Translations under genes and position numbers: made by a program | Notes under the pieces: model-generated | Told to the model about the DNA's origin: nothing | Seen by the model: the letters and a program-made list of their open reading frames with translations, nothing else | Databases searched by the model: none | Origin: Alnus glutinosa | Lineage: Eukaryota; Streptophyta; Magnoliopsida; Fagales; Betulaceae | Reading direction: 5' to 3' | Length of the DNA stretch: 64,000 bases | NCBI RefSeq assembly: GCF_958979055.1 | Contig: NC_084886.1 | Span: 41,590,654 to 41,654,653 of the forward strand | Part shown: in pieces, positions 12,691-25,564 of the stretch | How the letters are laid out: each line of letters starts with the position of its first letter | How positions within the stretch are numbered: the stretch's first letter is position 1

Positions 12691-13200
12691 TTTTTTTTAA
12701 TTATTTATTGGAATCGAACACATTTTATATAAATAACTAATTTAAGCACATCGCTCAACAAAGGTAATATCCGAAATACATTGGGAGTTTCCTCAAGAAA
12801 AACATTATTCCTCGCTCAGGTATAATGCTTCCTTAGCAAGCTAGTGAGCCGCACCATTTAAATTACGACTAACATGATTAATCTGCCACTATTGCAGACC
12901 GTTCAGTATTCCTTGAGCATATCATCAATGAGATGGTCATATTTACTCAAATTTAACCCATCTACTTTCGGCGTCTGCACTATTTGGAGAGTATAAACTT
13001 CTAAAACCACCTTATAGAACCTTAATTCACCACTGAATTTGGCTGTCTTCGATGCTAACATGTCTTCTGCAATATCAAGTGCAATAATGTAATCTTTTGA
13101 CTTTGACAACGTGACCAACACCTCCCAATTCTATCTTTAATAAAAACATCAATATTCATCTTCATTTTTTTTTTTCTATTTACTGCTCAATTAACATTGA
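12690..13200 (-). pseudogene. LINE RNase H-domain remnant
   Basis: On the minus strand, broken frames read KMNIDVFIKDRIG, then KVVLEVYTLQIVQTPKVDG, LNLSKYDHLIDDMLKEY, and after stops AAH-LAKEAL. This is the order of a plant L1 RNase H domain (VNVD..., EGDALQIV, YGHLIDDI, AAHxLAK). Several catalytic positions are changed and there are multiple stops and frame changes. The minus-strand A-run at about 12691-12698 may be the LINE tail. Confidence 0.6.
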
Positions 13201-14163
13201 CAAAACCATCAGGGGACTTTTCAACAAAGCTCCAAATTTTCTACCAATTTGTCTGAATATTTTTGAGAATTTATATCACGAAAAGCCACCGATGAGCCAT
13301 ATGCATTATTTACTATGGTAGATAGTAGAGCAAGTGCTAGTTTATTATTATTTTATTTTTAGTATGATGTGACAGTTTTAATCATGCCATAGATAGGACC
13401 CTCACATGTTATTCTCATGGCAGTCGATATTAGATGATGGTGACTCAAATTTCTCCGCGTGTTGTCGTCCGTTGGTTGAATGGCCCACAAAATTGACTGG
13501 AAATCAATGTGATAGAATGAATTTGGACCATTCAATCTGATGAATTGCCATTATTAAAGCAGGATGATAACTTTGCAGGAGACCTATTAAATCCATTCAT
13601 TTACACTACCAACCATAACAAACTTTAAAGAACGCAACTTTTCATCTTTTGGAACTTCTGGCCCCCTTGTGGTAAAAGGTAAAAAAAAAAATCAATAACC
13701 TTACATATGATGTGAAATGGAAGCTTATTCAATCATTTCATCCAAGCCATATATGATGTGATTTTGCAGGAATTGATCTCAGATATAGCCACCACACGGC
13801 CTATTTCAAACTTAAGTTCAAATTTTAAGAACGGAAAAAAATTTTGGTACAAATCTTTAGTAGACTTCACTTGTGAAAACCGGGTTGAAAAGATAAGGTA
13901 CCTAAGAACTTATGTACACATGGTGAAGATTATACTTAAGTCACGTGACAGACGGATTTACTCGGGTATATCATATATGCAAAGCTAAGTACAATAAGGA
14001 TTCAACACTTGACAGACCTAACACCCCTTCTCCCTCTCCTCATCCCTTTTTTCTTTTTCCAACCCCCAAAAAAGAAAATAAGACACATCAACATGATACT
14101 CCATTACCCAAAACACCACATAATAACAGATTCTGGATGCTAGATATATCATGAACAGGAGGC
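13201..14163. other. region 3' of the SERINC gene
   Basis: No gene recognised. About 13950-14163 is likely the 3' untranslated region of the minus-strand SERINC gene. The rest is unremarkable. Confidence 0.4.
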
Positions 14164-17100
14164 CTAAAAGAACTCACGACCAGGGCAAATCAGAGGAGCC
14201 ACAAGAGACCAGATATATAGCACGGCGGTAACCCACTCCGTGCAGATCCGAACCCAAACTGATGTCCAGCCAACATCTATCAGGTCAGAGCTCTCGGATG
14301 AGTTGGTCCACCCAGAAAGAAGCATAGCTGAGTACATGCTAGCCAAAGCAAAGATCAGATGGAAGAAGGTATAGGAATAAGTAACTGGACGTGCTTCTGC
14401 TTCCTTCTTCTTTTCCTTTCCTCCTTCCAACTCTTCTGCTTCAAGAAGAGGTTTCTTCTCACCTGCAACAAGAATAAACAATATTTAGAAAGCCTGTCAT
14501 ATGTAATAACTAGGTATTATTAGAATCCTAAATGAATGACAATATCTTATCACGATTTCCATTGAAGTTCACAAGAATTTTATAAGTCATCCTGTAAGTG
14601 ATAGATAATGTAAAGGGTACTAAGAGACACTTTTAGGAACTTGGTAGAATTCATTATCAGTTGTCAAAGCCACAATTTGGCACTTGCTAGTCGTTTCTGT
14701 GCCTGTGTCATTCACTTTGAAGAGTTAACAGCAAAGGTAGGTAATAGGGAATTCAAAAAAAAAAAAAAAAACCCGGAGCCTTATCTGCATACCTAAGCCC
14801 AGCAGGCACTTATTCACTAGATATAAAAAACATCTCTGCTCAACATGTTTCAATGTAGCTAGCATTCACAACATGCAGCAGGAGGTGAGACCAAAAAGCC
14901 ATAGGATCAAGACCTTCAAAATCCTAATACCATACCAGAATAGTTTGGCCTTTACTACCCTATCAGACATGCTATGGATGGCCAGAGAAGTAAAGAGCAC
15001 ACTTAAGTACATAAAGCACATTGAAATAATGGTGACAACTATACCAGGATGGTTCCAATTTAGTAATCTCAATGTGAACCTTGTCTAAAGGCAGGAAACA
15101 ACCAAAACTTTATTCTACAATGAGGTAGAACAAAGATTTACAATAATTGGCTTTTCCTTTGCGAACATCCATTTTTTCAAGTTGCTAAGGAAATAATATT
15201 AACATTTGCATTCAAAAGGTCAAAAAACTAAAAAGGATTCCATATATGTGCACCTGACTTGGGTGAAGATGGTGGTGATAGAAATGTTGTCGAAGATCCA
15301 GCACGAAGAGCAGAGTATAGAACAGACAGAACGGTTGTGAGCATCCCAAGAATAAGAGTGCTTGTGGTGACTGCTTTTGATTTATTACTCAGTCCATTGC
15401 ATACATAGTCACGAGGTTCACTGGCGAGACCCGTGTAGCACACGTAAGCACAATAAAGAGATATCACAGAAGCAGGCAAGAGACTGCCATTCACCTGTTT
15501 GAAATTTCTAGTCAATATCATCTTGCAAGTTGAAAAAGGCAATTTTCTACTGTTAACATCCAGTAAAGGGATCACACCCTCTGGCACATGCCTACCAAGT
15601 TCTGAGTTTGTCAAGACATGAATTACAGTGCAAGGCAACAGGTATGCGAGGCAATTCAGCAAACGAGGGAATATTGCTAGTTAGCATTGAAAAATAATCA
15701 TGGACTCCAAATATGACAGGTCTACTATAGTAGATATGTGCCTATAATACATTCATGGCTTGAAGATTGCAACCACTGGATGCCAATCTCTAAAACATAA
15801 TGAACATAGTTCTGCTCTGAAGCCAAACTCATAATATTAGGAATCCTTAGTACTGCAAATTTATGTTTGTAAAGTCTAAGTAAATGAGTATACTGTTAGA
15901 GACACCGGCTTATCCATTTAGGCTGTATAGATTGCAAATTTGGTTTCATTTTATCTGTCTCATACCAATATCACTGTCGACCCCTTTCATTGTCTGGAAG
16001 ATAGCTGAGAGTAGTTTGAGATTTTTAAATTTTCTATAAATCACACAGAAAGATGGTTGCCCATGGTGCGATTATTTTAACTCGTAAATAATAGTTAATT
16101 CCTTCACATGCAATAAGACAGACATTGGATTTAGAGAATTCATGAAGTATATAGGATGCAACTAATGCCTGATGACATAAAGGGGATGTTGAACTCAATT
16201 GCATCAAAGGCATAAAACCATATGAGGAGGTGTCATCTTCCATCTGTGAGAAAGGGAGTGGTACCCCCAGTAAAAATATAAATATTATGCTTACCGTAGG
16301 ATGCAATGCAATAATTCCAAATGCAAATGCCAGAATCATGGTCATGACAATGAAGAAGACATTGAGGCCACAGTCATGGCCAGAAGGGTTGAACCAAATG
16401 AACAGAATTCCTGAGAACGTAAATGCTGCAATGTAGCATCCAACTGACACCGAAAGTAAAGCAATATACCTAAAAACATGCAAAATATAAGGTTAGAAGC
16501 CAAAATAAAGCAGTGAAGGAAAGTTTGATAAGATCTGAAAACTTGAACCGACCACTTCTGCTCGTCTTTCTCAACCCAAGCATCATTCCATGAGTGTGTA
16601 CAGTCTAGTAAGATAATCACTTGAACCAATAAAAATAACCCTGCTCCAAATTTTGATAAAGTACCTGCAAGTACAGAAAGTTTGCACGGATAAATTGAGG
16701 CACCATCTCTCAGAAAAGAATGAAAAGTTCTGAATCATTATAAATTAAAGTAGAGAAATGGAGGCAAAGCAGCCACCCCTGGGGAACAGCATTATGACTA
16801 CAGAATGAAAGTAGACATGTAATGCCCTGGCCCCTTCCTACTCTCGTTTTTCCACTTGTGTGGTACCTTCATTCTCAAATCAACATATGTGGTGCACATT
16901 TTGCACAAATATAGCCACTTAATTAATCCCATCAAAGCCAAGGAAGGTAATAATCCATGTACGACAACGTTTTTTACATCATCAGATGGATACGCGTTTC
17001 TTTTTTATCACATTACAGCAATCTTACAGCACAAGGAGGAAATCAAATTTTCACTCGCTTTAGTGGAATTCTAATCAACCTAGAGCCTAGAACTATGAGA

Positions 17101-19318
17101 GCTCCCTAGGTGAATATGGGAATGTAATGTCAGGAAACCGATGCGTCTCATGTATGTTGTACAGGCTGAAAAGTGGTATAATGACTTTACACCATGCATG
17201 AAAGTCATAAAACCCAAGCATGAAAAATTCCTTTATTTTCTAGCTTTTACAGACACATATTACATAAGAGCATTCCTAGCAGCCTTACCACAATAACTTT
17301 TTAGCTATTTTGGTAGGGCAATTTGGTGAAAACACACAAAAATCACTCTTAGTAGCCTCGCTACTATAACCAAAAAGTTGTTGTGAGTGAACAGTACTCA
17401 CCAACAATAGTGACCACTATTCACTCACTAAATCATTAAAAAACTACAAAAATTTGGTCATTTCTCTCTTTTTCTTTTTTTCCTTTCTTTACCACACATT
17501 AGCCTCTCATGCACAGCATCACTGGCATGAAAACCAATTCTTTGGATTTCTTAAAGAGTATCCATTGCCTCCATTGGAAGCTACAATTTGTAATTTGCAA
17601 CATGTAGATTAATACATAAATATTTTTTTACATGGCCTAGTTCGACATTCTTCCCATTATGATGGTCAATACAGAATCAAGACTTGTAATCTATGATGTA
17701 TGTACTTCCCATGTTCTTTTCTAGTTTTTCAAGTACGAACCATAAACTAAAGCTCTACTCCTCTCGCACTATAATCACTGATCTGAATTGGGAAGAAATG
17801 TCGGTCTGATAAAGAAAAGTGGAATTTAAAAATTGAATAGTGATAGTGAATAAAGAAATCTGCAAAAAATATTATTTAAATGGAATAGTGATAGTGAATG
17901 GTTAAAATAGTGAGGCTGCTGAGAGTGCTTTAAAAAAGTGGCTCACCAAAATAGAGAAAAGTAGTTTTTAGCTATTTTTGCTAATAAAATTTGGTGAGGC
18001 TACTAGGAATGCTCTAACATGGCACAAAGAAGACCGTTACCAAGATAATTTTAGCTGCTATGCAAGCAATTTATTGACACTCAATCAAATATCTCACTCC
18101 AAAAATTGCTACAAGCAGCCAAAAAAACCTCTGACAATTGTCCTCCATATGGCATATGTGAAGCATACAAATATTCCAAGACGAGGTTTATACAATCCTC
18201 CATCAACCTTGGCTAAACAAAAGCAGCATAAGATAACAATCCATTTAATGTGAAAGAAAAACTTACCATAGATCGAAATGACAACATTAGGAAGGAAAAA
18301 CATGAGGACTACCAGCAAAAGCCAGATTAGCATCTTGGCAATCCATCCACCATGGTGCCATGAATCACGTCTGTCATTTTGGTCCTTTATGCCGATCATT
18401 ATAACAGCCAAAATTGCAAAAAACAAGAAATTCCCCAAGCTCACACGAAGAACTGCTTGTATTTGAAACCATTCCTTTGTGTGAGTGCCAGAAGTGTTTA
18501 TCCCTGTTACCACAAAAGTCAGGAAAAAAAGTCATAAAAAAATCAGAACAGTTCTTTTTGTAACTCTACTAGTGTCATCAGAAAATTTCCCTTTGTCCCC
18601 ATTGTATCATGCATAAATTGCTAAACCTACAACCAATCTTCTCAAACCCTGTATATCTTCAACTTACTCATTATCAGTCAAATTCACCAAATTTCTACTG
18701 GATTTCCAAATTATCTGTCCAAGATAATGCAGAAAAGAAAAATTCAATTAAGCTTGGCCGTTTCGACTAGTCACAAAATCTATCCATTCACATTATTAGA
18801 CATGCTTAAATAATAAATGAATGCAAAACCAACCCAGTTTAGGAAATTTAGAATTAGATGCAAAGGAACTAAAACATGGCAGTCCCATCATAAGAACAAT
18901 GAAGTACCAACATACAAGAGCTAACCCACTATAGCAAATCAAACTAAATAAACCCAATAAGAACATCTCAACTAAGCAACAAACAACTCAACTGAAAAAC
19001 CCAATTTGTTACATAACAAGTCCCACTAGGAAACAACATTGCGAAACCGAGCAAATCCAACTCGTATTATATTCAACAATTTTACATACCCAAATGAAAA
19101 TAAGCTCGAAAACGGAAAATGGGTTGTGAAGATTGGAACTCACATGGGATTTTCTCCAAGAGAGGAGACGCGACTTCCCGGAGAATCCAGGAAACGATTA
19201 ACGATATACCGAAGAGACCACAGTAACCAAGCCTGGCCGAGCGCTTGGTGATCCCAGAGGCCACTGAGGTGCAGAGACCGCAGGTCAAAGCTGCACAGCA
19301 CGACGCCAAGCACGACAT
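14164..19318 (-). CDS. SERINC/TMS1-type membrane protein, six exons
   Basis: Exons on the minus strand: 19144-19318, 18267-18503, 16553-16664, 16295-16469, 15254-15494 and 14164-14462. All introns are GT-AG and phases join in frame, giving 412 aa. The start is MSCLASCCAALTCGLC, the characteristic Cys-rich SERINC N-terminus. Later motifs are SARLGYCGLFGISLIVSWIL, VLRVSLGNFLFFA, DRRDSWHHGGW, LLDCTHSWNDAWV, NPSGHDCGLNVFF, ASVISLYCAYVCYTGLASEP and SYTFFHLIFALASMYSAMLL. The protein ends DVGWTSVWVRI...LICPGREFF. About ten hydrophobic segments match the polytopic family. In other eukaryotes SERINCs sit in endomembranes and plasma membrane and are linked to serine-lipid supply or lipid scrambling; the plant role is unclear. 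Intron 2 is 1.6 kb because of a MITE. No lesion was seen. Confidence 0.95.
17266..18016. mobile_element. 751-bp MITE in SERINC intron 2 (probably hAT-like)
   Basis: Terminal inverted repeats: left AGAGCATTCCTAGCAGCCTT, right (reverse complement) AGAGCATTCCTAGTAGCCTC. Similarity extends inward through the TTTTTAGCTATTTT motif present near both ends. Both sides are flanked by ACAT, which is too short for a secure hAT 8-bp duplication. There is no coding capacity. Confidence 0.8.
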
Positions 19319-22300
19319 CTCCCTCTCTCTCGAAAGCTCCGGGCTTATGCTCTTGTGACTGGTAGAACAGTAACAGTCGTTGGTATTGCGTCTTTGCGTA
19401 CGTAACTTAAGATTTTAATGGTAATTTCTCTTTAGCGTTTGATCTGAATCTGATCAGGCTTGTCAGGATGCACCGCAGCACCAGGTCAACGTATTCTGAA
19501 CTTTGAACTTTCGGTGGAGTAGAAACTAGAAACCTCCCGTCTATTCATCCATCCATCTAAAATCTTTCAATTATTGGAGTTAACAAATGTCCCTCTTTCA
19601 CATTCAAATTTTCAAAATAACTGTTCGAAAAAAATAATAATAATTCAAAATAACAAAAATACTGTACATTAAAAAAAAATTATTATTTTTCAAAAAAAAA
19701 AAAACCACGGCCACCCAATGGGTTAGACTTTTTTCCTAATTTTCTACTGTTTTTTTTTTTTTTGAGATTTTTTTTTTCTTTGTTATCAATAATTATCGAC
19801 TTCTGATCATTATGGCATTGATAAGATTAATGTGACACTATGATTTAACTTGCATTTGTGATCTCCCAATATTGCTTCACATAGATCATCTCCCAATCAT
19901 TATCTTTCTATTCTTTTGTATTTTTCATTAGTCCAGTTTAGTCTTATTTTTATTCAAATAGAATGTAAGATATGGTTCATTTATTTTTTCATTACATTAT
20001 TGATTCATGTTACAAATTCATGAGAAGTGAAATAATATATATTATATCTTAATCCTACTTTTATTGTGCTGATGCGATAGTGTTCATCTTTTTTTCTTTT
20101 TTTTTTTTCTAACAATAATTGATAAACATTTTCACGTCACGTCAATTCAATAAAAATATAATATATAACATTATTTTCATTTCAATAAAAATGAGATTAT
20201 GGCTGGACACCGTGATTCGTAACCACGTGCTTTAATTCTTTGGGCCTCACCTCGTTTCTACCGGATGTGTTTCAGAGATTACCTTAAGAAAAAGATATTG
20301 TGTTGTGGAATATTTCTTTGAATAATAACAAGAAGTAATTGGTGTGATATAAAATTTGAGAATGTTTTATAGAAAAATGAAAATGTTTTGTTTTATAGTA
20401 AATTTTTTATTTGAATAGTAATAAAAAAAATTATTGATGTAATATAAAAAATGTAAAAAAGTTAAAATATTTTTGACTTATTTTTTTAAAAAAAAAGTGG
20501 AAAAAAAAAAAAATAGAAGGAGAGTTAGAATAGTTTGCCAAAGAAGCTCATTTACTGTTTCCGATCATTTCCGATTAAAAAGATGTGAAAGCCCCTCTCA
20601 CTAAGAATAAGGCCTACCGGATGGTGGTATAATTTGGTAGCTAGGCCCCGTTTATTATGGTTTGAGCTTGCTTTTGCCACACCAAAAGGCTTGTAGGATT
20701 TTTGTTTGTGGCCCAATGGGTATCAAATACTAGTAAACATCATTTGAACCCAATACCAGCATATTGAATATACTTCCTTCAAGTTGTGCAAAAATGATAC
20801 GCATATATCTTTTACATATATTTTTTTTTTCATATCTCTATATAATTAAGGCCTTATTCAGTTTGCAGAATGAGTATTTCATTGAAAAAATAAATAATTA
20901 TTTCCAAAAATTAAAGAGAGTGGAACGAAATGATTATTCCTAATCTTTAGTTTGGTAACAACTTGTACACTTTAATTAGAATCCAATCAAAATTACTAAA
21001 AAAAACCTTACATTACATATATATTAAAAAAAATTAAATTATAAAAAAATAAAAAATGAAAAATGGTGGGTGGCCACAACCACCCCCGAAGCCCATCGGG
21101 GGGTGGCCAGCCGCCCCTGATGAGAATGCCACCCCAAAGAGAAATCTAAACATCATTTTCTATTTTTTTTTATACAATTTTTTTTAAAAAAAATTAGCCA
21201 TTAGATCTGTAGGATCGATCCACACCTTCAACTATATATGTGGATTCTACATATTCAATAACTAATTTGTTATTTTTTTTTTTTAATTATATGGGAGAAA
21301 GATAAATAGCAGTTCTCAAAATGTAAATGAATTGAAGAATAATGGGTTAAACAATCACCTTACATTGACCTGCATGAGATTTGAGTTCGTTTGTTAATGC
21401 TTTCTAGTTGAAAAAGTATTATGATGTAACCTAAAACCATACCCAAAAAGCATTATTAAACGAATCCTATGTCTCTTGGCATCAAAACCCCGGAAAGATG
21501 CAAGAAGATCACACATCCTTTTAGTATACATGTTACAAGGGCTCCATTTTTTTCGTCCAAATTTGTGATATTGATCACATTGGCAAACATTATTTCGTTC
21601 GAGTTGTCATCTTGTACACGATTTATGCTAAAAGGTGCATGATTTATGCTAAAAGGGGCCCCAATATATAGTTAATGGAACTCACTCTCTCTCTCTCTCC
21701 ATGATGTTCTGTTCCTTTAAAGGGAATGTTGTGATTGTGGTGTCTCAGTTAGTCACATCTTGAACTACACCTAATCAGCTCCACATAATTGTACTTCAAA
21801 TTTCCAAACACCAAACAAAAGAATGGCTCCCCACCATTTGAGCTTGCTAGCTATTTACCCTTTCTGACATTTTCAGCTTGGAAAAGCACAACATTTGTAA
21901 CGGTCCAAGCTGTTCGATCGATCTGCAACGTGAACCTCGATGATCAGGCCAAAAACCATCCCTTCCACGACAGGTGGAACACTAATCCAATAGGTCCACA
22001 TTGATTTATCATGCCATGTAATCTTATCTTTATACTTTTTTTTTTGCTTAAAGATAAGGTTTGAGACCCTTTCCTTGCCAGTCTTTTCCATGGCAATTAA
22101 ACATGATTCGACAGCCGAGGGCGACATACTCGATCGTTTAACTTTTTTTTTTGAAAAATATCTCTTTGATCTAATTATCGATCGATCGTAACTTTACTGT
22201 AATTAATTTGTTATGGACTAGTGATCAACCCATTACATATCACATGCTTCCATTTTATGATCACCTCTCTCACGTAATTCCAATAATTGTTAAAATATCT

Positions 22301-22785
22301 CCAGAATATTTCTATATATATGATGAATCAGATTTCTCATCCTATTCGATCGTCTACGTATCCTTGGGATTTCTCACTGTACGTATTTGACTGCATATCC
22401 CATAATTTCTTATCATATTTGGTAGGGTTATACAGTTTTTTACACGATCTGAGAATTCGATATCAAATCAATATTGAAATTAGAAAGTTATGGCCGGTTG
22501 AGGAATCTGACTCATTTAATTAAATTAGTCGAGTTATAGTTGACCTATATAGTCTAATATTTACATCACGCCTCGACACGTAACATAAATGTTGGCAATT
22601 GTTGACACGATCCTCAAATCCAACATGAAAATTTAGTGGGTTGGGGTTCAGGAGTATATAACCTGTTTAATTAAATGGGTTGGGTCAGGGCTCACCTATA
22701 TAGTCTAATACACATGCCTAGACATGACCTGAACTCGACATGTGACATAAGGGCTGACGATTTTTTACACAACCTGCAAACCTAA

Positions 22786-23071
22786 GAGTGTGTTTGGCAT
22801 TGTGATTTTATAAACAAAAAGTGCGATTTTAAACTAAATTGCAGAAAATGAATCGTTTAGAATTACGTTCATAAAAAATTGTGATTTGAAAACGTAAAAA
22901 ATCTTCTTTTTCAAATCATAGGCAATGGGATTTTTTTTTTTTTTTTAAACGCACACAATTTTAAAGGCTAAATTGCGATTTTAAAGACCAAACTACGTTT
23001 TAAAAAATCCCATTTTCAAATCGTACATTTTTAAAATTGTACTTTCTAAAATCTTAAACCCGAATGGATCT
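22786..23071. mobile_element. Tourist/PIF-like MITE, copy 1
   Basis: A 286-bp element flanked by TAA on both sides (22783-22785, 23072-23074). The left end is GAGTGTGTTTGGCATTGTG. The right end reads AAACCCGAATGGATCT, giving imperfect inverted ends. The interior has repeated GCGATTTTAAA/ACGTTTTAAA words. The 3-bp TAA duplication fits PIF/Harbinger. It is the same family as the copy at 27274-27583. Confidence 0.75.
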
Positions 23072-23160
23072 TAACACAAACTCTCAACAAGAAATTAGCG
23101 AGTTAGAGTTGATGAGTTTGACCAGTTTAATTAAATGTGTCATGTATATGGTCTTATAAC

Positions 23161-23673
23161 CAGTGTCGAAGCAAGAATTTTGATTTGAAGGGGTCAAGAT
23201 TATAAAATAAAGTTGAACAAAAATTGAATAAAAATATTACAAACTATTAGTAATAAACTAAATAAACAAGTCAATAAAATTTGATTATTGTTAAAACATA
23301 TAAATGTAATTTTCTCTAAAATTTAATTTTAAAAGCTAAACTACAATTTTATTTATTTTTATTATTATTATATTATCAATAGGTCATCCTTCCCCAGAGA
23401 AATAAGCCTTCTTCTTGTATGTATAGTTGAAACGCGCGTACACATATATAGAGCTATATATATATATATATGAATTAGACCAGAGACCGGGGGGGGGGGG
23501 GGGCCATAGCCCCCACCCAATTTCCTTAAAAAAAAATTTCTAAGATTAAAAAAAAAAATCTCAAAAAAAAAAAAAAAAAAGTTAAAAAACTAAAAATTTA
23601 GCCTATTGGCCCCTATCAATAATTTTGTTTTGCCACTGGCCCCTGCCCATAAGAATTTCTGACTCTGTCCCTG
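23161..23673. mobile_element. possible hAT-like non-autonomous element
   Basis: The left end CAGTGTCGAAGCAAGAATTT and the right end, whose reverse complement is CAGGGACAGAGTCAGAAATT, form an imperfect inverted pair. The interior includes a TA-run and a G-run of about 13. This resembles the common plant repeat beginning with a CRGWGKCGRAGCMAGAATTT-like end. Boundaries are approximate. Confidence 0.45.
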
Positions 23674-23735
23674 AATTAGACGTACAAAATGTCCAATCAA
23701 TATCGAATGTCACGCAATTAATATATCTTACACTA

Positions 23736-23738
<3 letters not shown>

Positions 23739-23786
<48 letters not shown>
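23739..23786. repeat. (TA)n microsatellite
   Basis: About 24 uninterrupted TA units. Confidence 0.9.
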
Positions 23787-23790
<4 letters not shown>

Positions 23791-24455
23791 GATAATTGGT
23801 GTACGTGTGATTAAATTATAATTTAATTTTGTTATTACTCTAAAAATATATATACCATATATATGTTTCACGATCACTTGGCAAAGCAATATTAATGTAC
23901 GTGTTGCATTAATCTTGACCCATTAATTGAAGCCAAAGAGGGCTCAAGTCTCAACATGCAACATGAGCTCACGTGTATAATTAGTTCTTGTTATATATAT
24001 ATTAATTAGCTAAGGTCAATTCTAAGAGGTCTAGCTAGATAGCTAGCTACAAATTAAGGTCGATTCTTCCTGTCAATGTTACTTAAAGGGAGAAGACAAT
24101 GATCGATCTCAATAAAGGGTTATCAACTATTGATGAAGATAACTAGATAAGATTCATGTTTTTGTACTTTGGAACTGCTTTAACTAGGGCCACCTGGATT
24201 GCAATAGTCAATGGCCGGCAAGATTGATTCCAACGTCGATCGTTTATATTAACTAAGTTGAGTCTAGAGAGGGAAAGTAGTGCACGTGACATCCATACAC
24301 TATGTAGGTACAGGTGGACCCTATGACATGGCCTTGAAGTGTACATGTGGCTCCAATCTCTGTTTGGTAGAATCCTATATATGCCACATGCGATGATCGA
24401 TCATTTGATCAATCTCAATAAATCTGGACCAAATCTGAGGAAATATCATACATAT

Positions 24456-24569
24456 ATGGGAAGGCCGAGATTTGCCAAGTGGAAGAGAATGGTTAGACAG
24501 CAGAGGGGGAAGCTCTATATTATGCGGGTCTGCATCTCCATGCTTCTTGGTTGGCACAAGTACTCTTAG
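24456..24569 (+). CDS. DVL/ROTUNDIFOLIA-like small peptide
   Basis: A 37-aa frame starting MGRPRFAKWKRMVRQQRGKL and ending YIMRVCISMLLGWHKYS. The RQQRGKLYI(M)R-C--MLL-WH core is the conserved C-terminal DVL/RTFL motif. Family members are short, intronless, plasma-membrane-associated plant peptides that restrict cell proliferation when overproduced. I chose the ATG at 24456 because family proteins of this subtype are 35-50 aa and the upstream in-frame part (from 24339) has no family similarity. Odd points: Gly replaces the Cys I expect in MLLCWH, and V replaces the second Arg of RRC. A related gene follows 0.9 kb downstream on the same strand. Confidence 0.82.
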   Translation: MGRPRFAKWKRMVRQQRGKLYIMRVCISMLLGWHKYS

Positions 24570-25441
24570 AGCTACCGACCCTCAACCACACCCTACGTCG
24601 TAACTCGTACGTACGTACGTGCATGATGCGCACCGTTTTAATTAAGGAGCATGCATGCATCATGATCAATTAGATGTTTTTTTTTTTTTTTTGAGCTGTT
24701 CATATATATATATATATGCTCTGTTTAGCTCTATTTTTGTCTCCAATTCCCAGATCATCGTGTAAAGGGTAAATAGAGCATATATATATAAGTAGATATA
24801 CCTTGTAAAATTACTTGCTGAAATGCTATCTACCATCCTTGCATGCATGTGTTTATGTTATACTCAAGCTAGCTACGTCGTACTGTACACAACGTAGCCT
24901 TCTCAGGCAAGTGACCAGTCATCAGTGCATGCATGAATGTGTGTATATATATATATATATGTGTGTGTGTTGTACAAGCAACATATATTTTGTGGCAGTA
25001 AAGGTTCAAAACTAAATGAAAAAGTGAGATATATGTAGCAGAATTATGAGGGGCTGTTTGTTTGATAGCTTTTAACGTTCATATTCATAGCATCATCCAC
25101 TGATCGTACATGTACAGTGGGTTTTGTTTGGCTATTTTTATCGCTACATATCTATATCATACATGTACAGAGGGACAAAATAAAGCCCTGTAGAGACAGG
25201 AAATCAAATTAGGATAAATTATGACGGGTCCTTTTCCAGGTGAATTGGCAGGGGAGACAAGGTGATGGGTTTGCTTTGTCAGCTTTGCTTAACTGGGACC
25301 CCGCCATGTCAACCCAGTCAGAACCCAGCACGTACCTGTCACATATTACTTCACAGTTCTTCACACCCTCCGTCCTTAAAAGCCTCTGTTTTAGTTTGCT
25401 TTGTATATAGTAACCAAAATTTTAGCCGGCGGTATAATTCA

Positions 25442-25564
25442 ATGCGGCTCCCGAAGCTCCGGTCGTGGCAGCGGTGTTCGAGGCACATCCGGGAGCAGCG
25501 AACACGGCTGTATATCATATGGAAGTGCACCGTGATTCTTCTGAGCTGGGACGGGCGACATTGA
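25442..25564 (+). CDS. DVL/ROTUNDIFOLIA-like small peptide
   Basis: A 40-aa frame starting MRLPKLRSWQRCSRHIREQR and ending TRLYIIWKCTVILLSWDGRH. The C-S-hydrophobic-REQR-RLYII-(R/K)C-V-LL-W pattern is the DVL/RTFL motif. The start at 25442 is favoured because the in-frame upstream extension (from 25262) is not family-like. Compared with the neighbour at 24456 it belongs to a different subtype (REQRTRLYIIWKC against RQQRGKLYIMRVC). The pair may therefore be an old tandem duplication or chance neighbours. LLSW and the WDGRH end differ from the usual LLCWH. Confidence 0.85.
   Translation: MRLPKLRSWQRCSRHIREQRTRLYIIWKCTVILLSWDGRH

Larger units (their letters stand above)
19319..24455. other. long intergenic region with transposon debris
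   Basis: No gene found. The left edge is the SERINC 5' region. Around 21065-21135 is a GC-rich patch (GGTGGGTGGCC, GGGGGGTGGCC) of a type seen again at 53460-53530. Around 22520-22780 is an imperfect duplication of a CCTATATAGTCTAATA-containing unit with GACACG and GGGTTGGG words, like worn hAT-type repeats. Two better-defined elements are listed separately. About 24000-24455 may carry the promoter of the first DVL-like gene. Confidence 0.45.
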
